Shown here piece by piece: positions 27,786 through 36,307 of a stretch of DNA of 64,000 nt; positions within the stretch are counted from its first letter, which is position 1; each line of letters starts with the position of its first letter. The position numbers were made by a program, and so were the translations under genes. Origin of the DNA: Anaerolineales bacterium (GTDB lineage Bacteria > Chloroflexota > Anaerolineae > JAAEKA01); the NCBI GenBank assembly GCA_020634615.1, contig JACKBI010000004.1:124001-188000 (forward strand). The letters are read 5' to 3'. The notes beneath the pieces were generated by a model. That model was not told where the DNA came from and searched no databases. It worked only from the letters and a program-made list of their open reading frames with translations.

Positions 27786-28001
27786 ATGCGCAACGAGTTC
27801 ACTGCAGTAATCGAGCAAGACGGCCCCTGGTACATCGCGTATTGCTTGGAGATTCCAGGCGCCAACGGCCTTGGCAGCACGCAACAAGAATCTCTGCACA
27901 ATCTGGCTGATTCGATCGAGCTAATATTGGCTGACCGCCGTGAAGACGGTTTGCGCGGCGTGCCGCACGATGCAGTTCAAGAGATGGTCGTCGTTGGATG
28001 A
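27786..28001 (+). CDS. hicB: HicB-type antitoxin
   Basis: A 71-residue protein with the HicB partial RNase-H-like fold ('FTAVIEQDGPWYIAYCLEIPGANGLGSTQQESLHNL'-type pattern, read as separate strands and a helix). It has no extra DNA-binding domain, which is common in short HicB proteins. The ATG at 27786 follows AAAGGA by 8 bases; the frame is open further upstream without support. It overlaps hicA by 4 bases (ATGA), typical of a toxin-antitoxin pair, here in the antitoxin-first order. Confidence 0.88.
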   Translation: MRNEFTAVIEQDGPWYIAYCLEIPGANGLGSTQQESLHNLADSIELILADRREDGLRGVPHDAVQEMVVVG

Positions 28002-28195
28002 AACGCCACGAGCTATTGCGCCATTTGCGTCGCCATGGCTGTTACTTGAAACGCGAAGGTAGTTCGCACTCGCTTTGGACCAACCCGACAACCGGTGAGG
28101 TAGAGGCGGTGCCTCGCCATTCGGAAATTCCCGACAAGTTAGCCGTTAAGATTTGCAGGGGATTATCCGTTCCAGAAATTGGGCGTCGTAGCTGA
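27998..28195 (+). CDS. hicA: HicA-type toxin (mRNA interferase)
   Basis: A 65-residue double-stranded-RNA-binding-fold protein. The catalytic His lies in 'REGSSHSLWTNP' and the family pattern 'VPRHSEIPDKLAVKICRGL' follows. HicA cleaves mRNA and is held inactive by HicB. It is translationally coupled to hicB and converges on hisC, whose stop is 10 bases away. The pair interrupts the minus-strand histidine cluster and so probably arrived by insertion. Confidence 0.9.
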   Translation: MKRHELLRHLRRHGCYLKREGSSHSLWTNPTTGEVEAVPRHSEIPDKLAVKICRGLSVPEIGRRS

Positions 28196-28205
28196 ACTTT
28201 TTCCG

Positions 28206-29390
28206 CTAGGCTGCCAGCGCCGCCAACACGGCGTCGGTGTCCTCCGGTCGCCCAGCGCTGATGCGGATGCAGTTTTCGAGGCCCGGCTTGGCGAAATACC
28301 TGACCAGCACGCCTTGTCTCTCCAGCCCCTCTTTCAGCTCGCGGGCATCTCTTCCAATCACGCGACACAACACAAAATTGCTGCGGCTGCCTGGCACGGG
28401 TTCCAGGTAATCGAACCTCGCCAGTTCCGCACACAATCGCTCCCGCTCGGCCACCAGCCGCGCGACGTTGCCTAGCAAGAAGTCGCGGTCGGCCAGCGAC
28501 GCCAGCGCGGCCCGGTTGCCGGCCACGTTGACGTTGTAGGGTTGCTTGATCTTCCACAGCTGCTCGATGATCGCGGGCGGGAAAACGCCGTAGCCGACCC
28601 GCAGCCCGCCCAGCCCGGCCCACTTGCTGAAGGTGCGCAGCACAATCAGATTTGGATGGTCAGCGACCCAATGAGCCAGCGACTCATCCGGTCCGGCAAA
28701 CTCCACATATGCCTGGTCGAGAACGACCACCACTGGCAAGCGCAGCAAGCGGCGCAAATCCGCCTGCGCCGTCAATCCACCGTCCGGATTGTTGGGTGAG
28801 CAGAGGAACAGCAACTTGAGCGGCGGTGATACGGGCTGGCTCGCGGCGGGATCGTACCAGGGCGCCGCCGCATCCAGCCAGCCGAACTCATCATAGCCAT
28901 CGCGGGATGCGAACAACCTTTCGATCCGGTCGACATCGATCGAGTAGTCCTTCCGTCGCGGCACGTTGATCACCGTCGCGCCGTTGATCGCGGCGTCGAA
29001 ACTGTACATGCCAAAGGTCGGCGGGCAGTCGATGACGCCATCGCCGGGCGACAGGAATAGACACGCCACCAAATCGATCAACTCGTCGGCGCCGCTGCCG
29101 GCCAGAATGCTGGCAGCCGGCACGTTGAGAAATTCAGCCAGCGCGTCACGAAGCTCGATGCTTTGCGGATCGGGGTAGATGTGATGCCAGCGATAGGACG
29201 CCATGGCTTCGACGGCGCGCGGCGACGGCCCGTAGGGGTTTTCGTTGGCGTCGAGCTTGACGATGGCTTCGGGCGCGCGGCCCAGTCGCCGGCTCACCAC
29301 CTCGAATGGGTGGATCGGCGTGTATGGCTCCAGCGCTGCCAATTCGGGTCGAAACAGCCGCACGATGTCAGTTTCGGTAACGGTCGTCAA
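28206..29390 (-). CDS. hisC: Histidinol-phosphate aminotransferase
   Basis: A PLP enzyme for the amino transfer to imidazole acetol phosphate. 'LDANENPYGPSP', 'YPDPQSIELRDALAEFL', 'GSGADELI', 'CSPNNPDGG', 'VVLDQAYVEF' and the PLP lysine in 'RTFSKWAGLGGLRVGY' are all present; about 394 residues is slightly long for the family. The TTG at 29390 is preferred because AAAGGA lies 8 bases upstream. The alternative ATG at 29411 falls inside the palindromic repeat 29406-29472 and has no ribosome-binding site. Confidence 0.93.
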   Translation of the reverse strand: MTTVTETDIVRLFRPELAALEPYTPIHPFEVVSRRLGRAPEAIVKLDANENPYGPSPRAVEAMASYRWHHIYPDPQSIELRDALAEFLNVPAASILAGSGADELIDLVACLFLSPGDGVIDCPPTFGMYSFDAAINGATVINVPRRKDYSIDVDRIERLFASRDGYDEFGWLDAAAPWYDPAASQPVSPPLKLLFLCSPNNPDGGLTAQADLRRLLRLPVVVVLDQAYVEFAGPDESLAHWVADHPNLIVLRTFSKWAGLGGLRVGYGVFPPAIIEQLWKIKQPYNVNVAGNRAALASLADRDFLLGNVARLVAERERLCAELARFDYLEPVPGSRSNFVLCRVIGRDARELKEGLERQGVLVRYFAKPGLENCIRISAGRPEDTDAVLAALAA

Positions 29391-29405
29391 AATGGATTTC
29401 CTTTG

Positions 29406-29472
29406 CGTCATTCCCGCGAAGGCGGGAATCCATTCTTGTGTGCACTGGATTCCCGCCTTCGCGGGAATGACG
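29406..29472. repeat. Perfect palindromic intergenic repeat (REP-like)
   Basis: 27-base arms (29406-29432 and 29446-29472) are exact reverse complements around a 13-base spacer. Each arm is itself partly palindromic (ATTCCCGC...GCGGGAAT). Same family as the repeat at 21018-21082. It lies between the URO-D-family gene end and hisC and overlaps the upstream hisC start candidate. Confidence 0.9.
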
Positions 29473-29501
29473 AGAGTTGGTCGTACAAACTCAGGTGACA
29501 G

Positions 29502-30557
29502 TCAACTGCTGGTCGCGATCTCGTGCACGGCCTGCACGAAGGCGTGAAGATTTTCTGGCGGTGTGAAATCTACGTCATACGCGGGCGCTAGCAGCAAGCC
29601 GGCATGTCCAAGGGTAGCCACGCGCTGCCGAACCTCGCGGCGGATGGCGTCCGGCGTTCCATGATCCCAGACCGAGGCCGTGCCAACGGCGCCCCAGAAT
29701 GCCAGCCGGTTGCCAAACTCGGCGCGGATCGCAGCCGCATCCATGCAGTCGGGCTGGACCGGGTTGATCACATTGACACCAATCTCGACCAGGTCCGGGA
29801 TGATTGGCGTGAAGTTGCCGTCGCTGTGATAGAACACCAGCAGATCGGGCGCGACCTTGCGCGCCGCGCTGATGATGTCCCGCAATCGCGGCTGGAAGTA
29901 CTCACGCCACATGGCCGGGCTGATCAGCATCCGGTTCGACTGCGCCACGTCGTCGTCCAGCAGCAGGATATCCACGCCGGCCTGCGCCAGGATGACCGCA
30001 CTGTGCAGCGTCATCGCCGTCAACTGGTCGAGCAAGTAGGTGGCAAGGGCCGGCCGGGTCTTGAGATCGATCAGCCACTCCTCGAAACCGCGCAGCCGCC
30101 AGGCTGTCTCGAACAGCTCACCGCCAAGATGTGGCGGCGAGCCGGCCACGGCCAGCCCTTGCGCGTGCCAACGCTCCACCTGCTCCGCCAGCCCGGCGTA
30201 GCGTTGCGGATCGGCAAAATCCGGCAAGACCAGCGCTGCCAGTTCTTCTGGCGAGGAAACACCGGTCAGACGGCGCTGCGGGCCGCGTTCCGGGTGATAA
30301 TCCCACTCGTGGTAGGTTTGCAGCTGCCCCAGGTTGCCGACGTGGACATCGGGCGGCAGCCCGCGCAGGTAGCGCATGAATGCGCCGTCCTCGCGCGGCG
30401 GATTGAACGTCGCGTAGCGGATATCGGACGCGAAGAACTCGTCGGCATCCGCGCCGCCGATCTGGTCCAGGGTCTGGCCATAAAATCCGAGCGTGAACGG
30501 CACACGATCTGGCAGGTCGCCGCTCAACGCGGTGCGCACACGCTCGCGGGAGTTCAT
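29502..30557 (-). CDS. Uroporphyrinogen-decarboxylase-family protein
   Basis: A 351-residue URO-D-fold protein. The family starts with 'MNSRERVRTALSGDLPDRVPF' and later shows 'DILLLDDDVAQS', 'FYHSDGNF' and 'NVINPVQPDC-D'. True HemE and the corrinoid methyltransferases MtaA/CmuA share this fold. The lack of the HemE 'RQAGR' motif and the 'HSDG' segment point to the methyltransferase-like group, substrate unknown. The start overlaps the phospholipase-D-like gene stop by 4 bases (ATGA), so it is the last gene of a three-gene operon. Confidence 0.83.
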   Translation of the reverse strand: MNSRERVRTALSGDLPDRVPFTLGFYGQTLDQIGGADADEFFASDIRYATFNPPREDGAFMRYLRGLPPDVHVGNLGQLQTYHEWDYHPERGPQRRLTGVSSPEELAALVLPDFADPQRYAGLAEQVERWHAQGLAVAGSPPHLGGELFETAWRLRGFEEWLIDLKTRPALATYLLDQLTAMTLHSAVILAQAGVDILLLDDDVAQSNRMLISPAMWREYFQPRLRDIISAARKVAPDLLVFYHSDGNFTPIIPDLVEIGVNVINPVQPDCMDAAAIRAEFGNRLAFWGAVGTASVWDHGTPDAIRREVRQRVATLGHAGLLLAPAYDVDFTPPENLHAFVQAVHEIATSS

Positions 30558-32653
30558 TCCCCGACGCCTTCACCGGCGATCAACTCGATCTGATCCGGCG
30601 ACTCGACGACGACCTCGGGCGCACCCTGATAGAGTTCGATCTCGCCTGTCACGCGCACGTTCTTGCCATAGAAAAGCTCGTCGGGCGACTGCGGCCACCT
30701 GTCCCAGTCGTCCTGGAAGATCACCACCTTGAACTCGTCGCGGTCGGGGCTGAAATTGAGGAAGATGACCTTGGCCGAGCGGTAGGTATCGACCACCCGT
30801 CCATCGACCGTGACCGTCTGTCCGGCATAGTTGACTGCATCCTGCCACGAAACGGCTTCCGAAGCGTCTCCCGCAACTGGTGCTGGCGCGTCGCTCGGTG
30901 CCGCGCTGCCGCTGCCGGCCGGGCCGAGGATCACGATCTGCGACGGGTCTTCCACAACCATTTCCGGCGCGCCCTGATATTCCTTGACCTTGCCGGTGAC
31001 CTGGATGCGTTGGTTGAGATAATACTCGTCGGGGGACGCGGGGAACTTGCCGTAGTCACTGGCAAAAATCGCGACGGTGAACGTGTCCTGGTATTCCTGC
31101 GCGAAGTTGAGAAACGCCACCTTGCCGCTGTTGTAGCTGCGCACGATGTCGCCTTCCACGGTGATGGTCTGGTCGATGTGCTGACCGGCCTCCTGCCAGG
31201 GGATCGCCTCGCCGGCCGCGTTGACGTCCAGTGCGACGCCACCTTCGTGCGCTGCATCGAGTGCCCCCGAACTCCCGGCGTCGCCGACGACCTCGATCTG
31301 GTCGGGTGAGTTGATGATGATCTCGGCCCGGTCGCGGTATAGCTCGACCTCGCCGGTAGCGCGAATACGCTTGCCGCGGAAAGCATCTTCAGGCGCGATC
31401 GGGAAGGTGTCAGCATCCTCGGCGAAGATCACCAGCGTGAAGTCGTTGAGGTCCTTGCTGAAATTCAGAAACACCACCGCGCCGGAGTTGTAGGTGTCAA
31501 CGATGTCACCCTCGACGGTCACGAGCTGGCCGACGTATTGCGGCGCATCCTGCCACGGTATCACTTCACCCGGCGGTAGCTGCGGGCTGGCAGGCTGGCC
31601 AGCCGCCAGCTTCTCGGCAGCGTTCCAGTCCTGCAAAAACGCAGCAGCCAGCCGGTTGACAGCGGCTGCGTCGTCGAAGACAATGCCCAGCTCGCGGTTG
31701 GAATCCAGCGACGTGCGGCTGAAATTCTGCGAGCCAACGAAGGCGGTCTTGCCGTCGGCCAGAATCGTTTTGGCATGGACGTATGGGGTGTCGAGGAACG
31801 CGACCTCTACCCCACCGGCCAGCAAACCGTCGATCTGCACCATCTCGCGATCGGCCGGGTTGTCCACCGAGGGGGTGACGATCCGCACGGCGACACCGCG
31901 GCGCGCTGCGGCCTGAAGCTGATCGTTGAGGTCTTCGTCCAGCAGCGAGTTCTGCTCCAGGTCGAGGCTGGTCGAGGCGCCGTCGATCAGCGCGGTGATG
32001 CGCTCGCGGCTGTTGACCGGGCTCCAAACCAGCAGCGAGTTATCAAGATCAGGCGCACGCCGGCTCCAGTCGTCGTCAAAAACTTGCGCGACCTCGGCCA
32101 CCAGCGCCGGGTCATCCACGATCACCTCGTACTCGCGGTTCTTGTTGAACGAGGAGTAGGTCAGGTTGTGGGTCATGATGTGCGCCCGCCGGTCGTCCAC
32201 AACGAGACTCTTCTCGTGGCTGAAACGAAAGGTGCTGGGCGTGTTGCGCACGTTGATGCCCGCGCTGCGCAATTCTTCGAAAGCCGCGCTATTGGACTCG
32301 CCGCCGCCCTCCGGCTCCGGCTCGATCATCACCCGCACATCGACGCCCCGCTGCGCAGCAGCCTTCAACGCGTCCACCACCTCGTCCAATGTGATGAGAT
32401 AGACCTTGAGCCGGATCGATTCCTGCGCGCTGTCGATGGCCTGCATCAGCGGACCTTGGCCTGCGTCAGGCAAAACCACCAGTTGCAAGCCGGGCGATTC
32501 GGTAACCGGCGCGATGGCAGCTGAGGCCGGCGCGTCGACCGCAGCAGCGTCGGACGTTTTGTCACCAGATCGGCAGCCTGCCAGCAGCAGAGCAGCCAAC
32601 AGCAGCACTGCAACGATTCGGTATTTGTCGAGCCTCAGAATGTTGGTCTGCAA
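30554..32653 (-). CDS. Phospholipase-D-like lipoprotein with three OB-like repeats
   Basis: An exported lipoprotein of 699 residues with a 'LLLAGC' lipobox. Two PLD-type half-sites follow: 'FSHEKSLVVDD...THNL' and 'YVHAKTILADGKTAFVGSQN' (HxKxxxxD pairs), which together form one active site for phosphodiester cleavage. About 270 residues then hold three ~100-residue repeats ('VTVEGDIVDTYNSGAVVFLN', 'GKRIRATGEVELY', 'SPDQIE-') that resemble OB-type nucleic-acid-binding domains. An extracellular nuclease is the likely role (inference). The TTG at 32653 has AGGAGGG 6-7 bases upstream, 15 bases after the M28 peptidase stop. Confidence 0.85.
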   Translation of the reverse strand: MQTNILRLDKYRIVAVLLLAALLLAGCRSGDKTSDAAAVDAPASAAIAPVTESPGLQLVVLPDAGQGPLMQAIDSAQESIRLKVYLITLDEVVDALKAAAQRGVDVRVMIEPEPEGGGESNSAAFEELRSAGINVRNTPSTFRFSHEKSLVVDDRRAHIMTHNLTYSSFNKNREYEVIVDDPALVAEVAQVFDDDWSRRAPDLDNSLLVWSPVNSRERITALIDGASTSLDLEQNSLLDEDLNDQLQAAARRGVAVRIVTPSVDNPADREMVQIDGLLAGGVEVAFLDTPYVHAKTILADGKTAFVGSQNFSRTSLDSNRELGIVFDDAAAVNRLAAAFLQDWNAAEKLAAGQPASPQLPPGEVIPWQDAPQYVGQLVTVEGDIVDTYNSGAVVFLNFSKDLNDFTLVIFAEDADTFPIAPEDAFRGKRIRATGEVELYRDRAEIIINSPDQIEVVGDAGSSGALDAAHEGGVALDVNAAGEAIPWQEAGQHIDQTITVEGDIVRSYNSGKVAFLNFAQEYQDTFTVAIFASDYGKFPASPDEYYLNQRIQVTGKVKEYQGAPEMVVEDPSQIVILGPAGSGSAAPSDAPAPVAGDASEAVSWQDAVNYAGQTVTVDGRVVDTYRSAKVIFLNFSPDRDEFKVVIFQDDWDRWPQSPDELFYGKNVRVTGEIELYQGAPEVVVESPDQIELIAGEGVGE

Positions 32654-32667
32654 CCGGTTCCCTCCTG

Positions 32668-33915
32668 TTAGCCCGGCGACGTCCAGCCCCACTGAGCCGC
32701 CACCGCCTGAACATCGACGATGTCCACCACATTGTCGCCGTTACTGTCATAGACCGGGCTGTAGTTCCACTGGCCATCGCTGGCCTGCCAATGCATCGCC
32801 TCAACCGTGATGTCGGTGACGCTGACCTGATCGTCGCAGTTCAGGTCGGCCCAGTAGCAGTCGCTGCGAATCCCGGCCAGATGCGCCAGAGTCGCCAGCG
32901 ACGCGGCTGTCATATCATGGAAGTAGGGCAGATTGAAATACTGCGTACGGTCGTTGACGCTGTGGTAATACGCGTTGAAATCGCGCGGTATGCCGCTGTC
33001 CGCGTTGTAGTTCTCGATGGCAAGAATGGCGGGCACATTGATGTTCCAGAACGAGGAGTGGTCGCTGGCCGTGGTGCCGTTGCTGTAGATCACCGGCGTC
33101 AGGTCCAGACCATAGGCGGTGATGGCATCGACGAAGGTCTGGGCCATGGGAACGCTGCCAGCAACTGTAGAACGGGCGTGGATGTCCATGTCCGGCCCGC
33201 CGATGTTGTCCCAGGCGATCATGTCCATGTTCAGCATGCCGCGGATGTCCTGACCGTTGACCGATGAGGCGTAAGCGGCACTGCCCCATAGCCCCTGCTC
33301 CTCGCCGGAGAACAACACGAAGCGGATTGTCGCCTCGAACGTGTAAGGAGCCAGCAGTTCAGCCGCGGTCAGCACGGCTACGCTGCCGCTTCCGTTATCG
33401 TCGGCGCCCGGCGCGAACACCAGCGGCGCGTCATAGGTAATGTTGTCGAAATGCGCGCCGATGATGTAGACGCCGGCTGCCGGGTTGGTACCAGGCTTTT
33501 CGGCGACAACATTGGGCAGCGGGTCGGGAACCGATGTGCTGTGGGTCCACCAGTGATAGCTGACGTCCAGCCCCAGCCGCGCCAGCCGCTCAGACATGTA
33601 GTCAGCGGCCCGCAGCACCGCATCGCGATTGTAAGTGTAGCGGGTGGCGAGTGTGACCTGTTGCCCGCCGACCGCGGCCGGCTGCTCGCCGCTGAGTTCA
33701 GATGCATAGGTCATCATACGCGTCAGATTGATCTGGTCGATGATGTCCTGTACCTGTGAAATCGGCGTGATGGTCTGGATGTCGTCGATGTCAACGGTGG
33801 TCGGGTCGAGGGCCAGCGGCGGGCCGGGCGGTGATGCCAGTGCAGGAAGGGCGAGTGTTACGGCGAGTACAAGGGCGAGTGCAGCTGCGGAGGAAAGGGG
33901 GCGTTTGCGAGCCAT
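32668..33915 (-). CDS. Secreted M28 family metallopeptidase with dockerin-like tail
   Basis: An exported zinc aminopeptidase of 415 residues. The signal peptide ends in 'ALAS'. The two-zinc site is complete: His in 'IGAHFDN', Asp in 'PGADDNGSGS', the Glu pair in 'FSGEEQGLWGS', Asp in 'LNMDMI' and His in 'YYHSVNDR'. The last ~65 residues carry two calcium-loop-like segments ('DLNCDDQVSVTDI', 'DSNGDNVVDIVDV') as in dockerin type I. First gene of the operon with the PLD-like lipoprotein and URO-D-family gene; together they suggest breakdown of external polymers. Confidence 0.92.
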   Translation of the reverse strand: MARKRPLSSAAALALVLAVTLALPALASPPGPPLALDPTTVDIDDIQTITPISQVQDIIDQINLTRMMTYASELSGEQPAAVGGQQVTLATRYTYNRDAVLRAADYMSERLARLGLDVSYHWWTHSTSVPDPLPNVVAEKPGTNPAAGVYIIGAHFDNITYDAPLVFAPGADDNGSGSVAVLTAAELLAPYTFEATIRFVLFSGEEQGLWGSAAYASSVNGQDIRGMLNMDMIAWDNIGGPDMDIHARSTVAGSVPMAQTFVDAITAYGLDLTPVIYSNGTTASDHSSFWNINVPAILAIENYNADSGIPRDFNAYYHSVNDRTQYFNLPYFHDMTAASLATLAHLAGIRSDCYWADLNCDDQVSVTDITVEAMHWQASDGQWNYSPVYDSNGDNVVDIVDVQAVAAQWGWTSPG

Positions 33916-34007
33916 GGGAAAGCTTCTTTCATGATTGTGCGAAGGAACACGACCGCCGTATTTTAGCTGATGTCGGACGATTTGGCTAACTCGTTCGCGG
34001 CAGGAAG

Positions 34008-34036
34008 TTGCCCTCGCAGGTGAAGCGCGTTAGAAT
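34008..34036 (+). promoter_or_regulatory. Promoter of dinB, probably leaderless
   Basis: -35 TTGCCC (34008-34013), a 17-base spacer, -10 TAGAAT (34031-34036). The dinB ATG starts at 34043, about where transcription should begin, and no ribosome-binding site lies between. No clear LexA-type box is visible. Confidence 0.5.
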
Positions 34037-34042
34037 CGTGCC

Positions 34043-35104
34043 ATGTCATCACGCGCCATCGTTCACCTCGATCTCGACGCATTTTTCGCAGCGGTGGAAG
34101 TCCTGGAAAACCCTGAGTTGGTCGGCAAACCGGTGCTGGTGGGCGGCAAACCGGGCGAGCGCGGTGTGGTCGCGGCCGCATCGTACCCGGCGCGCGCCTT
34201 TGGCTGCCGCTCAGCCATGCCAATGGCGCGCGCCCTGCAGCTCTGCCCGAATGCCATCGTGCTGCCAGGCCGTCACAGCCTGTATCGACAATATTCCAAG
34301 CGCGTCATGGCGCTGATCCACCAACTGACGCCGCTGGTCGAGCAGATCAGCATCGACGAGGCGTTCTTCGACCTGACTGACCAGATCAAGGCATGGGAGG
34401 AAGCAACCGAGGTCGCGCGACGGCTGCAAACTGAGGTACGCGAGCAGATCGGCCTGTCAGCGTCGCTGGGCGTGGCTGCCAACAAGCAGGTCGCCAAGGT
34501 CGCGTCGGACTTCGACAAACCGGGCGGCCTGACGGTGGTGCAGCCGGGTGACGAGGCCGCGTTTCTTGCGCCGTTGCCGGCGCGCGCCCTGTGGGGCATC
34601 GGCCCCGTGACGGCTGAGAGGCTGGCGAGCATGAATGTCACGACCGTCGGCCAGTTGGCAGCGTTGTCTGAGGACGACCTGCGAGCCGCCTTTGGCCGTC
34701 ACGGCCCTGAGATGGCAGAGCGCGCTCGCGGCATCGACGATCGCCCGGTGATCACCGAGTACGAGCGCAAATCGGTCAGCCAGGAACGGACCTTTGACCG
34801 CGATCTGACCGACCTGCACGCGCTCAAGGTCCGGCTGTGGCGCATGAGCCAGGGCGTGGCGGAATACCTGCAACGCAACGAGCTGGCCGGCGGTACGGTT
34901 GCCATCAAGCTGCGCTACAGCGATTTCACCACCCTGACACGTCAGATGTCGCTGGCCGTTCCCACCGACGACGCGATCGAAGTCTACCGGGCCGCGCTGG
35001 TGTTGCTGGAGCGGACCTGGGAGACGGGCCGGCCGGTGCGCCTGCTGGGCGTCGGCGTGCATCAGCTCAGCGAACCGACAGGCCAGTTGTCACTTTTCGA
35101 TTGA
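34043..35104 (+). CDS. dinB: DNA polymerase IV (Y family)
   Basis: An error-prone translesion polymerase of 353 residues. Catalytic acidic residues lie in 'IVHLDLDAFFAAVE' and 'ISIDEAFFDLT'. 'GVAANKQVAKVASDFDKPGG', a helix-hairpin-helix-like 'LWGIGPVTAERL' and the little-finger domain 'KSVSQERTFDRDL' follow. The last residues 'QLSLFD' are a beta-clamp-binding peptide. It is transcribed away from the M28 peptidase operon and stands alone. Confidence 0.95.
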   Translation: MSSRAIVHLDLDAFFAAVEVLENPELVGKPVLVGGKPGERGVVAAASYPARAFGCRSAMPMARALQLCPNAIVLPGRHSLYRQYSKRVMALIHQLTPLVEQISIDEAFFDLTDQIKAWEEATEVARRLQTEVREQIGLSASLGVAANKQVAKVASDFDKPGGLTVVQPGDEAAFLAPLPARALWGIGPVTAERLASMNVTTVGQLAALSEDDLRAAFGRHGPEMAERARGIDDRPVITEYERKSVSQERTFDRDLTDLHALKVRLWRMSQGVAEYLQRNELAGGTVAIKLRYSDFTTLTRQMSLAVPTDDAIEVYRAALVLLERTWETGRPVRLLGVGVHQLSEPTGQLSLFD

Positions 35105-35123
35105 CCGCCGCGCTAAGACCTGT

Positions 35124-35152
35124 TTGACATGGCCCGTTGGTGGGAATACAAT
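35124..35152 (+). promoter_or_regulatory. Strong promoter of the restriction-modification operon
   Basis: -35 TTGACA (35124-35129), a 17-base spacer, -10 TACAAT (35147-35152). Transcription would start near 35159, just before the GAAGGAG ribosome-binding site of the small ORF at 35177. Confidence 0.7.
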
Positions 35153-35176
35153 GCCCAAGCGAAGGAGCGCTGGCAA

Positions 35177-35284
35177 ATGACTGAACTGACCGCACCTCCC
35201 ACACACAGCTTGATCGCTGGCGAAGAACTGGGTGTCCTCCAGGGATTCGTGGTACTCGCCACCCAACTGTTCAACGAGCTATAG
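35177..35284 (+). CDS. Small ORF leading the restriction-modification operon
   Basis: A 35-codon ORF beginning 'MTELTAPPTHSLIAG' and ending 'LATQLFNEL'. GAAGGAG lies 9 bases before its ATG, and a near-consensus promoter lies 25 bases upstream. It ends 12 bases before the GTG of the endonuclease gene. The product is not recognised; it shows no helix-turn-helix, so it is unlike a classical controller (C) protein. It may be a leader peptide that times endonuclease synthesis, or a gene remnant. Confidence 0.45.
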   Translation: MTELTAPPTHSLIAGEELGVLQGFVVLATQLFNEL

Positions 35285-35296
35285 AGCGGTAGATAC

Positions 35297-36301
35297 GTGT
35301 CACTCCAAAGCAAGATTACCCTTTTGAGCGACCGCTCGCTCCCTGATGAATTTCAGAGCATCAACAAGGAACGAATCCGCGCAACGCTACGCGCTATTGA
35401 TCGGGAAACTGATGACATGGTAGACGCTGTCTTTGCCCTACTGGACAACATCACCCCCAGTTTGTACTCTGGCGCACCGCTCAATGCCCACTTCTGCGAT
35501 GGCGCCTCAACTCAGCAAATCGCGATCCACATAGGCACTTTTCAGCGCGGTGGGACAAGACTTGATAGAGAAGGACGCGATTACTGGATCAAGCCGTTGC
35601 GGGACATCGGTGCAGTGGAAGCAGTGTATCTCCAACCGGAGACGGGTGCTTTCGTCCTCGGTCACCCTGTTCCAAAGTCGCCAAATTCTGCCTATCGACT
35701 TTCGGCGAGTTTTGTTGATGTCCTGAAGGCTCCCGAACAGAATTGGCAACCGAGACTACAGGAGTGGATTCGTGAAGATAATGTGCGCATTCGTCTTCAG
35801 CGACAGGCCGAACTCGCGAATCTGGCACGATCGGCCGTTGATACCAAACATGCAGACCTCATCAATGCTTGCATGACGTTTTATGTACCGACCTTCCTGC
35901 CTGATTTCCAGGTCGTGTACATAGATGACGGCGATGGTGACCGTATCACGGAAGCACAGCGCGCGGCTCTGGCGGCGGCAGGCGTGACCCTCGGCTTGGG
36001 AGACTCGATGCCAGATGTTCTACTTTGGAACGAAACTAAGGAACAACTGTGGGTGATCGAAGCCGTGACCAGCGATGGCGAAGTTGACCTGCACAAAGTG
36101 GACCAAATGACCGAGCTTGCCCAACGAGCCGGCAAACGAGGCGTTGGCTTCACTACTGCCTATCAAACGTGGAAGACAGCGGCGGCGCGTCAATCCAGAC
36201 ACAAGAACTTACCGCCCGACACCTATCTTTGGATCATGGAAGACCCGACCAAGCATTTCCACGCGATAGAAGCATCCACCGCTGCTCAGAGAAATCGGTA
36301 A
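35297..36301 (+). CDS. BsuBI/PstI-family type II restriction endonuclease
   Basis: A 334-residue endonuclease of the BsuBI/PstI family, whose known members cut CTGCAG. The C-terminal catalytic half has 'MPDVLLWNETKEQLWVIEAV' (a PD...ExV-type site) and 'GEVDLHKVDQM', then 'GFTTAYQTW' and 'LWIMEDPTKH'. The start is GTG. It stands just before its methyltransferase, 6 bases away. The gene is less GC-rich than its neighbours, which fits acquisition by transfer. The recognition site here is inference from the family. Confidence 0.9.
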   Translation: MSLQSKITLLSDRSLPDEFQSINKERIRATLRAIDRETDDMVDAVFALLDNITPSLYSGAPLNAHFCDGASTQQIAIHIGTFQRGGTRLDREGRDYWIKPLRDIGAVEAVYLQPETGAFVLGHPVPKSPNSAYRLSASFVDVLKAPEQNWQPRLQEWIREDNVRIRLQRQAELANLARSAVDTKHADLINACMTFYVPTFLPDFQVVYIDDGDGDRITEAQRAALAAAGVTLGLGDSMPDVLLWNETKEQLWVIEAVTSDGEVDLHKVDQMTELAQRAGKRGVGFTTAYQTWKTAAARQSRHKNLPPDTYLWIMEDPTKHFHAIEASTAAQRNR

Positions 36302-36307
36302 ATCGCA

